Assembly (NCBI GenBank): GCA_016839345.1
Contig: JAEOUL010000256.1
Location: 1 to 10,318, forward strand
Length of the DNA stretch: 10,318 nucleotides
Source: Candidatus Thorarchaeota archaeon
Lineage (GTDB): Archaea; Asgardarchaeota; Thorarchaeia; Thorarchaeales; Thorarchaeaceae
Reading direction: 5' to 3'
Shown: in pieces, positions 1 through 6,636 of the stretch
Layout: the number at the start of each line of letters is the position of its first letter
Position numbering within the stretch: the stretch's first letter is position 1
Notes under the pieces: model-generated
Seen by the model: the letters and a program-made list of their open reading frames with translations, nothing else
What the model was told of the DNA's origin: nothing
The model's database searches: none
Program-made: the position numbers and the translations under genes

Positions 1-720
1 AAAGCCTGCACCAGGACTCTTACCGAGAGATTCGGCAGCATCCTTCATTGTTTCAGCACCCATAAGTTGCTGTCCACTGACTCCACCAGTCTTCATGAAG
101 AAGAGTCTCTCTCTGTACTTCTCCGTGGTGTCAATGCCTTCGAACTTCAGGTCTACTAGCTCTAGACCAATTCTCTCGAAGTTCATTCGAACCTTGGTTT
201 TTACCTTGAGCGAGGTCTCATCAAGCTGTGTGAATACAGCCTGGAGATCATAATGGGCGAACTCGTCAATTATTCTCTCGTTCATGAATGAACGTAGGAA
301 GTCATTGACCTTCTTCGTGCTAAAGGCATTCTGATTAGATACAACCTCGTTCACGAAAATCTTGGGTTCCTTTACGCGGAACCAAAAGTTGCCATGGAAC
401 ATTAGGGGTGCCAGATCACTTGTCTGTCCCCTGCCTCCAAATTTGCCTTGAAATTGTGAGCGCGAAATGAAGATGCAAGTGGCTTCAAAGACGTCGCCCT
501 TCACCTTCTTCTGCAACCAACCCACAAGACCTGGCATGCTACTCGTAGTTAGCTTGTGGCGGCCAGCAAGAAATGTGTCCAAAGCTTTTCCATCTCTATA
601 GAAGATAGCTGCTTGGTTCTCCATAACTATAAGCTGCGAACCCCACCTGATTCTGTTATCCGGATAACGCCAGACAATGTGGTCTGGACTGGCGTTTGAC
701 CATTCTATTGCATCGGCCAT
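1..720 (-). CDS. SPFH/band-7 'virion core protein'-like (COG4260 type), 3' partial
   Basis: The reading frame is open from ATG at 720 to the window edge (240 codons), so the C-terminus is missing. The N-terminus reads AIEWSNASPDHIVWRYPDN, then WGSQLIVMENQAAIF, FYRDGKALDTF and AGRHKLTTSSMPGL. This order (IEW, VWRYP, WGSQLIV, FRDGKA, GRH.LTT) is the hallmark, from memory, of the bacterial/archaeal SPFH-domain 'virion core protein' family. Residues from about 25 to 200 would form the SPFH domain, followed by a region rich in K, E and R. Full-length family members usually continue into a helical part and often a C-terminal zinc ribbon, which cannot be seen here. There is no N-terminal membrane segment. 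These proteins are thought to be membrane-associated scaffolds; the exact role is unknown. A TATA-like GATATAA centred about 24 nt before the ATG supports this start and a leaderless message. Confidence 0.87.
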   Translation of the reverse strand, partial: MADAIEWSNASPDHIVWRYPDNRIRWGSQLIVMENQAAIFYRDGKALDTFLAGRHKLTTSSMPGLVGWLQKKVKGDVFEATCIFISRSQFQGKFGGRGQTSDLAPLMFHGNFWFRVKEPKIFVNEVVSNQNAFSTKKVNDFLRSFMNERIIDEFAHYDLQAVFTQLDETSLKVKTKVRMNFERIGLELVDLKFEGIDTTEKYRERLFFMKTGGVSGQQLMGAETMKDAAESLGKSPGAGF

Positions 721-740
721 GATTCATCGACTCGGTTTTG

Positions 741-747
741 TTATATC
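741..747 (-). promoter_or_regulatory. TATA-like box of the SPFH gene
   Basis: On the minus strand the sequence reads GATATAA, centred about 24 nt before the ATG at 720. That is where an archaeal TATA box would sit if transcription began at or next to the start codon. No SD sequence lies before this ATG, which agrees with a leaderless transcript. A second AT-rich stretch (TTTAAAAC, 777-784) lies further upstream and is a weaker alternative. Confidence 0.45.
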
Positions 748-847
748 GAGCTCTACGATGGATAGAGTTCTCATATGTTTTAAACGTTGACATGGCAAAT
801 TCCGCGAACAGTTTTGAACAGAAAATGTGTATTTGCTCCTAAGCACT

Positions 848-862
848 CAGTTATATGAACTG
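848..862 (+). promoter_or_regulatory. TATA-like box within a short inverted repeat
   Basis: TTATAT at 851-856 lies about 35 nt before the ATG at 889, giving a predicted leader of roughly 8-10 nt. The box sits inside CAGTT-ATATG-AACTG, a perfect 5-bp inverted repeat with a 5-nt spacer. This could be a small operator over the TATA box, but a 5-bp repeat may be chance. Confidence 0.35.
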
Positions 863-888
863 GGTATGATAGCAAAGTGTGAGTACCT

Positions 889-1335
889 ATGGGAGAAGAT
901 GAATCTGGGCAAGAATCTGACAAACCTATGTGGCAGCATGGGAGACCATTCAATCCTCTCGCTACGTATGTAATCTATGCCGCTTTGGTGTTAGTAGGGT
1001 ATATACTCTTCTGGGCCTTTCATTATCCTGCTCTTATTACATTCACAATGCTCTTCGTAATCATTCTTCTCCGCGAAACCTATCACATTGTGAAGACATA
1101 TGAAATCTCTTTTGCGAGAAAGGCAGCAGTGATTAATCTCATCTATTCATTGACCTTCTTTGTCATACTAGTAGTTAATGGGATTTCCATTAGCCAGGGT
1201 CTACCTCCAATCATTTGGCCAGAGTTCACTGATTTGGCTTCTTTGTCTCCGTTATTTATACTGGGTGGAGTATTTGGTGTGGCCAATATCAAGAGAATGT
1301 ATGGTCCACGACAGACCTCTTTCTCCTTTCCCTAA
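889..1335 (+). CDS. Four-helix membrane protein, unknown function
   Basis: 148 residues. I do not recognise the family. The N-terminal 20 residues are polar and acidic (MGEDESGQESDK) and then four hydrophobic stretches follow at about residues 24-45, 47-62, 78-100 and 116-134, with a short Arg/Lys-containing tail (KRMYGPRQ). The short linkers suggest two helical hairpins in the cytoplasmic membrane. Charged residues RETYHIVKTYE lie between helices 2 and 3. There is no signal peptide and no catalytic motif. The gene is divergent from the SPFH gene across 168 bp and convergent with the RNase-Z-like gene, with only one base between the two stop codons. The hydrophobic pattern, and the lack of any better frame in this stretch, make it a probable real gene. 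Confidence 0.75.
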   Translation: MGEDESGQESDKPMWQHGRPFNPLATYVIYAALVLVGYILFWAFHYPALITFTMLFVIILLRETYHIVKTYEISFARKAAVINLIYSLTFFVILVVNGISISQGLPPIIWPEFTDLASLSPLFILGGVFGVANIKRMYGPRQTSFSFP

Positions 1336-1336
1336 T

Positions 1337-2092
1337 CTATAGATCCAAAACCATAAGATCCTCACCAAAGATGACCTTTGCATCAGTCCGACGCTGCACT
1401 ATATCTACAACTTTTTTCCTGTTCGCAACCACTTCTGGTGATACGTGAGTCAGAACAAGTCTTTCTGGAGTGGCTTCTTCAGCTACCCATGCTAGTTCGC
1501 TTGGACTTGTATGAACTCCTTCGGGATGTGTTCCGTCTAGCCAATTGCATTCATGGATTAGTACATCACAATCTTTCGCAAGGTCAATAACTTCCCTGCA
1601 GGGAGCTGTATCTGAGGATATCACCATAGATTTACCTTCATGCTCAATCTTGAAGGCTCGAGTATCCATGGTACTATGTACAGTAGGAGTGTTTGATACT
1701 ACAAAGTCACCTTGATGAACAGCAAGACCCTCGTCAAGAATTGTTGTTTCAATCAAAACTTTGTCACGCATGTACGTGAATGCAACATCATACACGCCTC
1801 GAAACCACTCTCGAATCATTCGTGGAGCGTAGAGGTTGAGAGTCTTATCATAACCCGATAACCAAAGACTCTGAGTAAGTGTCAGAAAATCTGAACAGTG
1901 GTCAATATGAAAGTGGCTGAGGAATATGGAGTCAAGGGTTCTCAAATCAATCTCTAACTGAGTAAGTCGATGAAGAACTCCTGAACCAACATCAAAAAGA
2001 ACACGCTTATCGCCAATCTCAACAAGGATTCCTGACTGTACCCTAGTAGGATCTGGAAATGATGTTCCAGTACCAAGTAATGTTGCTTTCAT
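1337..2092 (-). CDS. Metallo-beta-lactamase-fold hydrolase, ribonuclease Z-like
   Basis: 251 residues from ATG at 2092. It opens with MKATLLGTGTSFPDP, typical of the RNase Z/ElaC branch. The zinc-binding set is visible: HFHIDH at 60-65 (HxHxDH), His139 in TVHSTMD, Asp161 in ISSDTAP and His216 in LTHVSP. Further family-like segments are LFDVGSG at 32-38, LIHECNW at 178-184 and HTSPSEL at 194-200. RNase Z cuts the 3' trailer from tRNA precursors; close relatives are other phosphodiesterases or hydrolases. At 251 residues it is shorter than typical full-length RNase Z (about 300), and the usual long exosite arm is not obvious, so the substrate is uncertain. An in-frame TTG nine nt upstream (2101) is an alternative start; ATG is preferred because conserved sequence begins there. 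No SD is seen. Confidence 0.85.
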   Translation of the reverse strand: MKATLLGTGTSFPDPTRVQSGILVEIGDKRVLFDVGSGVLHRLTQLEIDLRTLDSIFLSHFHIDHCSDFLTLTQSLWLSGYDKTLNLYAPRMIREWFRGVYDVAFTYMRDKVLIETTILDEGLAVHQGDFVVSNTPTVHSTMDTRAFKIEHEGKSMVISSDTAPCREVIDLAKDCDVLIHECNWLDGTHPEGVHTSPSELAWVAEEATPERLVLTHVSPEVVANRKKVVDIVQRRTDAKVIFGEDLMVLDL

Positions 2093-2151
2093 ATATATCA
2101 ATGATGCATGATTGCTGGTGTGTATTCAGTCTTCTGGAATGAGAGCAAAAA

Positions 2152-2454
2152 TTAGAACTCTCTTAGGTGGCGTGGGTCCTTCGGCTTAATCACATAGTTG
2201 AATGTGTTCACCATCAATCGCAATTCCCGGATAATTCTCATATGATCAAGTTCTGGTGCTCTCAATTTACGATGTATCTCTGGACAAGAAACATTACGAG
2301 CGGTTCTGAGTAAAGGCATGCAATCAACTTTGATTCTTCCCTCTTCCACACCAATCCAGAGACGTTCTAGGGCTTGCGTCATGTTTTCTTGTTGTTTCAA
2401 GAGTACATTTCTGTCCAGTCCTTTGTCAGCATCTTCCAAAACAAGTCCAGTCAT
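2152..2454 (-). CDS. Small charged protein, unknown
   Basis: 100 residues from ATG at 2454, with no recognised family. The composition is that of a soluble, mostly helical protein: LLKQQENMTQALERLWIGVE at 18-37 reads as an amphipathic helix, and the C-terminal half is rich in Arg and Leu (RKLRAPELDHMRIIRELRL). It contains two cysteines (45 and 57) and no membrane segment. It lies 59 bp upstream of the RNase-Z-like gene on the same strand and could be co-transcribed with it. The frame stays open for another 28 codons upstream of the ATG without any ATG, GTG or TTG, so the true start may be further upstream or non-standard (see findings). The opposite-strand reading frame here is Ser/Phe/Tyr-rich and looks like a shadow. 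Confidence 0.5.
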   Translation of the reverse strand: MTGLVLEDADKGLDRNVLLKQQENMTQALERLWIGVEEGRIKVDCMPLLRTARNVSCPEIHRKLRAPELDHMRIIRELRLMVNTFNYVIKPKDPRHLREF

Positions 2455-2650
2455 ATTCTTTGTTTCATAAACAAATTGAGTGCGAAGATTCTCTCCAGAA
2501 TCCGAGTGTTGTATTTTCTTCGCACGTTTCTGGTACAGTCTTATTCACCTTACAGTCACTCTGCAAAGCACTATTTAACTTGCACTTCTTTCAATTTGAT
2601 TGATTTTTATGCTGAGGTGAGTAACGCTCCCAATTCATAGTATTCTTCAG
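2455..2650. other. Intergenic stretch before the small charged gene
   Basis: Nothing on the plus strand looks coding. On the minus strand a TATA-like TTAAATA lies near 2573-2579, and AAGGTGA (2545-2551) resembles an SD just before a CTG codon at 2538 that is in frame with the small charged protein. The terminator of the VIT-VWA gene borders this stretch at its right end. Confidence 0.35.
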
Positions 2651-2692
2651 TAAAAAGGTGAGTCAGAGCAGATAGGTAGGTCTACTCTGACT
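2651..2692 (-). terminator. Hairpin plus U-tract terminator of the VIT-VWA gene
   Basis: AGTCAGAG at 2661-2668 pairs perfectly with CTCTGACT at 2685-2692. After one mismatch, AGA at 2670-2672 pairs with TCT at 2681-2683, leaving the loop TAGGTAGG. Read on the minus strand, the hairpin is followed by CACCTTTTT, so it has the look of an intrinsic terminator. It starts 12 bp after the stop codon of the VIT-VWA gene. Confidence 0.75.
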
Positions 2693-2704
2693 CTATGTGT
2701 GGGT

Positions 2705-4651
2705 TTAGCTCCTCCTCGATCTGGAGATAATGAAAACTAATGCAATTAATCCGACCATGCAGATGATTGCCAAACTAGGCAGTGACAATCTCAAAGATGT
2801 GTCAAAAGCCACCGGAGGTGGTGTACCAGGTGCAGCTGTGGCAGTTACGGGTGCATTAATGTAGGATGGTGGTGGATAGATTGAATCACTATCATCTGCA
2901 TCGTCCTGCGGTAAATATTCACAGTATGTTGTCAATACCATTGCAGTATAACCAGCAATAGCGATTCCATACTGCATTCCGATATTCACTAATTGACTTC
3001 TTAGAATCTCATTATCTCCATGAATCGACACTTGCATCAACAAGTATGTGATTCTTTGTTGTGCCCATATGAATTCAACATGTTCGTGTTCTTCTGATGC
3101 AGCTCCAATCGTATCTGAATACGTTTCAGGTCCTGTTATGTAGTCAATCGAGGTCGAGACTGTCATTCCTTCAATATATCTTCCAGACACGACAATCTCA
3201 CTTCCGTTGAAAAATGGGGATTCACTTAATGGTGAAAGTGATATGACTTCAATTGCTCCATTGAAATCAATGTCATAGTTGTCAGCAACAGGAGTTGAAA
3301 ACGTCTTATAGAAATCGATTAACTTCGTACTAGCATCCTCATCTGGTTCGATGAATACAAAGAATCCATTGTTCTGTGATGCGATATTTGCCATGAGATT
3401 TTCATCAGAGTCAGATCCAAATGCCACAGTAGCGATTGAAACATCCAGCGTGTTAGCTTCTTGAATTGCAGATAAAATTTCACTAGCAGATTGGATTTCC
3501 CCTGCGGTTGGTAATCCATCTGATAGAATCAACATCGCCTTAACATTTTCACCTTCAATGAACATTTCTAATCCCGTTATTGCAGCACCATGAAAATCTG
3601 TAGACCCTCTTGCAGCAAGTGCTGCTATCCAATTCTGTGCTTCCTGAATGTTATTTGTGGAAGCTGAGTGCGGTTCTATCCATAGAGTATCAATAATATG
3701 GTCAAAAGCTATCACATTGAATGTGTCAATCGACCGAAGACTTCCAATCATCGAATTGAATGCTATCTTGGCTTGTTGTATCTTCAATCCACTCATGGAC
3801 CCTGACCTGTCTAGGACAAAGACATACTGTCTTGGTGCACTATCTGTATCCTCCGTTATAATAGGTGCGAGCAAGTACACAAAGAAATTATCGGAACCAT
3901 TTGAATGAGTTAGAAGCTGTGCACCTCCAATTTGTCGATCTAATGTGTAAATAACTTCAATTCTCTCTTCAATGGTTAGTAAACCTGTTGAATATTCTAG
4001 CTTGATACCATTGGACAAATCAGAAACAGTTTGACTCGGAAGCCCTCTGACTGAGTAACCAGTAACTGGTGCATAATTCGAGATTATTTCCAGCTCGAAA
4101 GCAAATCCAGTATTCACAATTCCAGCTCGTCCAACAGGCAGTCCAAGTGTGTATAACCCAGATTGGCGTGTAAGAAGACCCTCAACAAAAACTGACAGTG
4201 TGGCTTGGGCGCCACTCTCTACATTCATCTTGATGGTATATCCATCTGCATACCTCTGAACTAAAACTGCACTTTTGTTTGCTTCAACACTCTCATTATA
4301 GATTTGCACTGCTTGCAGTTCTGGGTAGACTCTACCCCAATAGAACTCGCCTCCCAACTCAACTGAAATGTTACTCAGTCTCAGACCTGCTTGAAGACCA
4401 AGGAACCATTCAATCTCCTGTGCTTCTGTCGATGCATAGTTATCATATAGCATTCGATAACTAACATTTGCGTAGTTGTCAACAATACTTCCCTGAATAG
4501 ATATCTCAAATGGTTCAATCTTTCCAGTGTCAGACAATATTTTGTTTTGTCCTGAGATAGAATCCGGTATCAATTGTTTCTCAAAGCCAAATACTCCTAG
4601 AAGTATAATGACTATCATTGCTACTACTAAGATGCGGTCTCTTTCATTCAC
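2705..4651 (-). CDS. Membrane-anchored VIT-VWA domain protein
   Basis: 648 residues from GTG at 4651. Order: a hydrophobic N-terminal segment at about 7-23 (signal anchor or signal peptide), a VIT domain from about 45 to 210, a VWA domain from about 275 to 450, a beta-rich region, a Pro-rich linker (YPPPSYINAPV) and a C-terminal membrane helix at about 621-643 ending in ISRSRRS. The metal-ion-dependent adhesion site is intact: DRSGS (Asp281, Ser283, Ser285), Thr351 in GSTDFHGA and Asp378 in LILSDGLPTAG. Downstream, FIWAQQRITYLL and YGIAIAGYTAMV match the C-terminal part of the inter-alpha-trypsin-inhibitor heavy-chain type. Such proteins bind other proteins or matrix through the divalent metal; the ligand here is unknown, and the bulk of the protein should lie outside the cell. 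The start is chosen for the SD-like GGGGAG eight nt upstream and because the signal segment follows directly; an ATG 90 nt further upstream would add a non-signal-like extension. Confidence 0.88.
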   Translation of the reverse strand: MNERDRILVVAMIVIILLGVFGFEKQLIPDSISGQNKILSDTGKIEPFEISIQGSIVDNYANVSYRMLYDNYASTEAQEIEWFLGLQAGLRLSNISVELGGEFYWGRVYPELQAVQIYNESVEANKSAVLVQRYADGYTIKMNVESGAQATLSVFVEGLLTRQSGLYTLGLPVGRAGIVNTGFAFELEIISNYAPVTGYSVRGLPSQTVSDLSNGIKLEYSTGLLTIEERIEVIYTLDRQIGGAQLLTHSNGSDNFFVYLLAPIITEDTDSAPRQYVFVLDRSGSMSGLKIQQAKIAFNSMIGSLRSIDTFNVIAFDHIIDTLWIEPHSASTNNIQEAQNWIAALAARGSTDFHGAAITGLEMFIEGENVKAMLILSDGLPTAGEIQSASEILSAIQEANTLDVSIATVAFGSDSDENLMANIASQNNGFFVFIEPDEDASTKLIDFYKTFSTPVADNYDIDFNGAIEVISLSPLSESPFFNGSEIVVSGRYIEGMTVSTSIDYITGPETYSDTIGAASEEHEHVEFIWAQQRITYLLMQVSIHGDNEILRSQLVNIGMQYGIAIAGYTAMVLTTYCEYLPQDDADDSDSIYPPPSYINAPVTATAAPGTPPPVAFDTSLRLSLPSLAIICMVGLIALVFIISRSRRS

Positions 4652-4697
4652 ACAATCCACTCCCCTCAATCTTATTGAGGAATATGCATAAACCTCC
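4652..4697 (-). promoter_or_regulatory. Structured leader and SD of the VIT-VWA gene
   Basis: On the minus strand CCTCAAT (4674-4680) and ATTGAGG (4664-4670) form a perfect 7-bp stem with an AAG loop. The 3' arm runs straight into GGAG (4660-4663), so the GAGGGGAG ribosome-binding stretch is half inside the stem. GTG follows eight nt later at 4651. Upstream, GGAGG (4693-4697) precedes a five-codon frame, ATG at 4687-4689 to TAA at 4672-4674, whose stop lies in the hairpin. Confidence 0.5.
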
Positions 4698-4716
4698 ACC
4701 TGTGCTCCTCTACACA

Positions 4717-4723
4717 CATATAG
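4717..4723 (-). promoter_or_regulatory. TATA-like box of the VIT-VWA gene
   Basis: The minus strand reads CTATATG. With normal archaeal spacing, transcription would start near 4693, giving a leader of about 40 nt that contains the hairpin and the SD. Confidence 0.4.
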
Positions 4724-4886
4724 AATGATATTCCACTGCAACCATACCTAATACTACACGAAAACAATAATCTAATCTTTGAACGACTGGTTCTAGAAAT
4801 TGTACAATTCTTATGTGCAGAATAATTTCCATTTCGCGCCTTAATATCGGCTATTGTCGATGCCATTTTTTCAAAAGCAACACCGA

Positions 4887-4892
4887 TTTATA
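4887..4892 (+). promoter_or_regulatory. TATA-like box of the eight-helix membrane protein gene
   Basis: TTTATA lies about 53 nt before the ATG at 4943. Transcription would start near 4915-4918, leaving a leader of about 25-28 nt that includes the 12-bp palindrome and the SD. Confidence 0.45.
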
Positions 4893-4922
4893 CTCGCATG
4901 TCATAGTCTAAACAACTGCGTG

Positions 4923-4939
4923 GGCCTTAAGGCCAGGAG
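4923..4939 (+). promoter_or_regulatory. 12-bp palindrome abutting the SD
   Basis: GGCCTTAAGGCC at 4923-4934 is a perfect palindrome. It touches AGGAG at 4935-4939, which is the SD for the ATG at 4943 (three-nt spacer). As RNA it gives a short GGCC stem with a UUAA loop; as DNA it could be an operator just downstream of the predicted transcription start. Confidence 0.5.
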
Positions 4940-4942
4940 TGT

Positions 4943-5791
4943 ATGAAATTGAGTGAGTATGACATGAAGACACTCATTCAGTACTTATCAGCGATAGCAC
5001 TTGCATTATTCTATTTGATTTATCTTCCTTGGACATATTTGTCCGGTGCAGTACTTGCTGATGTAGCACTAACATGGGTGTATTACTTTACTCTTGTAAT
5101 CGGACTGTTGTTCCCGATGTATTATGCTATTGGGAAAGAAAACATGGCGTGGATCTGCCTAGGTCTATCCCTGATTCTCAACTCCATAATATGGATGGTT
5201 TTGCAGGCAGCGCAAGCAGCTGCAGCAGCCATGATTCTCATTGTAGGACTCCTTTTCTTCATTGGACCATTCCTTGAGAATAGAATTGGAAACTGGGATC
5301 TTGTGAGGAATTTGTTCCATTTCTTGAAGGGACTATTCCTATTATTGGCCGTTGGCATGTATACCACACCAATGTTCAATCTTGATGCAATGATTGGTGA
5401 TACAAGTGCTAACCACATCATGCCTCAATTCATCTACATGGGTGGAGGCATAATGGTTGCATTTGCTGTCTGTCTCTTGTTGTACGGTCTCTTCAACATC
5501 TTCAAGATGTACACAGGTGACACAATTGGAGGATATTTTGGAGATCTTGCGAAGATCTTCTACATGCTCATGGTTCTTGTATTCCTGCTTGGCGTTGTAT
5601 ACAATGGAACAGGTTACATAGTGGGACTTCTCGGTCCTGCAGATCCATGGGGTGCTGCCCCATTTGCATCAGGATCCATTGACTTCTTTGCAGGTCTTTA
5701 TCTGCTAGGGAATTCGAACCTTGGAGGAATCCTTCTAATCATTCTATTCATTTATGGAATGGGCAAGATTGCAGACAAGTTCGAGCAATAG
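4943..5791 (+). CDS. Eight-helix integral membrane protein, unknown function
   Basis: 282 residues, not assignable to a known transporter or enzyme family by eye. Hydrophobic segments lie at about 13-31, 37-62, 69-88, 93-111, 126-143, 164-190, 204-231 and 248-275, so eight membrane helices are likely. An alanine run (QAAQAAAAA) precedes helix 4. Loops carry few charged residues, and Gly/Asn/Asp-rich loops occur at 144-162 (FNLDAMIGDTSANH) and around 230-246. There is no signal peptide or cofactor motif. The first ATG is chosen because AGGAG lies three nt upstream; a second ATG at codon 8 has no such site. The gene has its own promoter-like site and a strong terminator, so it appears to be a single-gene unit. 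It is divergent from the VIT-VWA gene; a functional link is possible but unproven. Confidence 0.85.
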   Translation: MKLSEYDMKTLIQYLSAIALALFYLIYLPWTYLSGAVLADVALTWVYYFTLVIGLLFPMYYAIGKENMAWICLGLSLILNSIIWMVLQAAQAAAAAMILIVGLLFFIGPFLENRIGNWDLVRNLFHFLKGLFLLLAVGMYTTPMFNLDAMIGDTSANHIMPQFIYMGGGIMVAFAVCLLLYGLFNIFKMYTGDTIGGYFGDLAKIFYMLMVLVFLLGVVYNGTGYIVGLLGPADPWGAAPFASGSIDFFAGLYLLGNSNLGGILLIILFIYGMGKIADKFEQ

Positions 5792-5805
5792 TCACATAGA
5801 ATAAC

Positions 5806-5845
5806 GGAAAGGGAGGTTTCCTCCTTTTCCACTCTCTTTCTTTTT
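5806..5845 (+). terminator. Hairpin plus T-rich terminator
   Basis: GGAAAGGGAGG (5806-5816) pairs with CCTCCTTTTCC (5820-5830) over 11 bp with one G-U pair and a TTT loop. A pyrimidine tract ending in CTTTTT follows. It lies 14 bp after the stop of the eight-helix membrane protein gene and is an intrinsic-type terminator. Confidence 0.8.
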
Positions 5846-5857
5846 GTATTGCTCAGT

Positions 5858-5864
5858 CTTATAG
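5858..5864 (+). promoter_or_regulatory. TATA-like box of the zinc-ribbon gene
   Basis: CTTATAG lies about 37 nt before the ATG at 5898, predicting a leader of about 10 nt. No SD is present. ACATATC at 5873-5879 is a nearer but poorer match. Confidence 0.35.
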
Positions 5865-5897
5865 AAAAACCAACATATCCCTCAGTAGTGGTTAAAA

Positions 5898-6179
5898 ATG
5901 GCTGATCACGCGCCTAATCCTGAATCTAATCTTTCAAGATCAACTGAAGAAATACCTACTGATTTCGAATCATTCACAAAGAAATTCCTAACATCTTCAA
6001 TGAGTAATAATATCGAGTGTCCTTCATGCAAGAATGTTATTGATTTCAACAAACCAGTGAAATGGTATGGACCTGACACTTTCACTTGTGGTTCTTGTAA
6101 TAGATTCTTGAGTATGAGACTCATCGAACGCGCCTTGCGAGACCTGAAAATGCGTTCCTTTGAGATTACCGAGATGTGA
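5898..6179 (+). CDS. Small zinc-ribbon protein
   Basis: 93 residues. Cys41-Pro-Ser-Cys44 and Cys64-Gly-Ser-Cys67 (CxxC, 19 residues, CxxC) form a classical zinc ribbon with aromatic residues between (KWYGPDTF). The first 35 residues are polar and probably disordered. The tail after the ribbon (MRLIERALRDLKMRSFEI) is a basic, amphipathic helix. Such small archaeal ribbon proteins often bind nucleic acids or serve as subunits of larger complexes; no specific partner can be named. It is followed after 45 bp by the acidic protein gene, without a separate promoter-like site, so the two are probably co-transcribed. The Cys pattern and a start that follows a terminator and TATA-like site make this a convincing gene. 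Confidence 0.82.
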   Translation: MADHAPNPESNLSRSTEEIPTDFESFTKKFLTSSMSNNIECPSCKNVIDFNKPVKWYGPDTFTCGSCNRFLSMRLIERALRDLKMRSFEITEM

Positions 6180-6224
6180 CATCTGTATCACTACCTTGAA
6201 AGGGCATTCTCTCCTTGGCTATGT

Positions 6225-6614
6225 ATGAAGAAATCCTTCTTTGACGTCCTAGATGAGTGGACTCTGATAATAGACAGAGGTACCGTAGAAATCACACTGA
6301 ATCAAATTTCTGAAGCATTCTATAAGAAGAAAGTTGTCTTTCGTCTTCTGGAGGATCTCTGGGACCTCCTAGAAAAATATGATGATTCAACAGAGTTCAT
6401 GACTGATGAGAGATTGAGTATTCTCATTGAGAGGCTACTTCAGAAGGAAGAGATTGAAGTAATTGCCAAGTTTGTAGAACTGGAACTCGACGGTCCTCCA
6501 TACTACGAAATCAGGGTCTTCAATGCTGACGATACGATTGCCAAGTTTCCATCATGGTTCAGTGAGTACGACGGGATGACCTGGGATGATTTCAAATCTA
6601 GTCTGTTTGATTAG
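6225..6614 (+). CDS. Acidic soluble protein, unknown
   Basis: 129 residues, not recognised. It is strongly acidic and has no membrane segment. Residues 1-90 look mainly helical (FRLLEDLWDLLEKYDD at 39-54, RLSILIERLLQKEEIEVIAK at 63-82). The C-terminus is Trp- and Asp-rich: FPSWFSEYDGMTWDDFKSSL at 108-127. No catalytic motif is seen. It follows the zinc-ribbon gene by 45 bp in the same reading frame after a TGA, and no TATA-like or SD site lies before it, suggesting co-transcription. An overlapping ATG at 6221 is out of frame. The gene is convergent with the 135-residue membrane protein gene, with 22 bp between the stops. A nucleic-acid mimic or a partner of the basic zinc-ribbon protein is conceivable from the charge alone, but this is only inference. 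Confidence 0.72.
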   Translation: MKKSFFDVLDEWTLIIDRGTVEITLNQISEAFYKKKVVFRLLEDLWDLLEKYDDSTEFMTDERLSILIERLLQKEEIEVIAKFVELELDGPPYYEIRVFNADDTIAKFPSWFSEYDGMTWDDFKSSLFD

Positions 6615-6636
6615 AGGGAGGAGATTTTCATTCCTT

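Noticed and set aside
2374..2640. An 88-residue plus-strand frame overlapping the small charged protein gene.
   Set aside because: It is Ser/Phe/Tyr-rich with no motif and no promoter-like or SD site, and runs through an intergenic stretch; it looks like a shadow.
4652..4741. ATG at 4741 as the start of the VIT-VWA protein.
   Set aside because: It would add 30 residues before the signal segment and place the leader hairpin and SD inside the coding sequence; GTG at 4651 has a proper SD.
4672..4866. A 64-residue minus-strand frame upstream of the VIT-VWA gene.
   Set aside because: Its composition is irregular, it has no SD or known motif, and it overlaps the likely promoter and leader; only its last five codons are of interest as a mini-frame.
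5122..5421. A 99-residue minus-strand frame inside the eight-helix membrane protein gene.
   Set aside because: It is fully contained in a well-supported gene with SD, promoter and terminator on the other strand.
5898..6614. Zinc-ribbon and acidic genes are in the same frame, separated by a TGA and 15 open codons, suggesting stop readthrough or selenocysteine.
   Set aside because: Fifteen stop-free codons are common by chance, the second gene has its own ATG, and no redox motif or obvious selenocysteine insertion structure surrounds the TGA.
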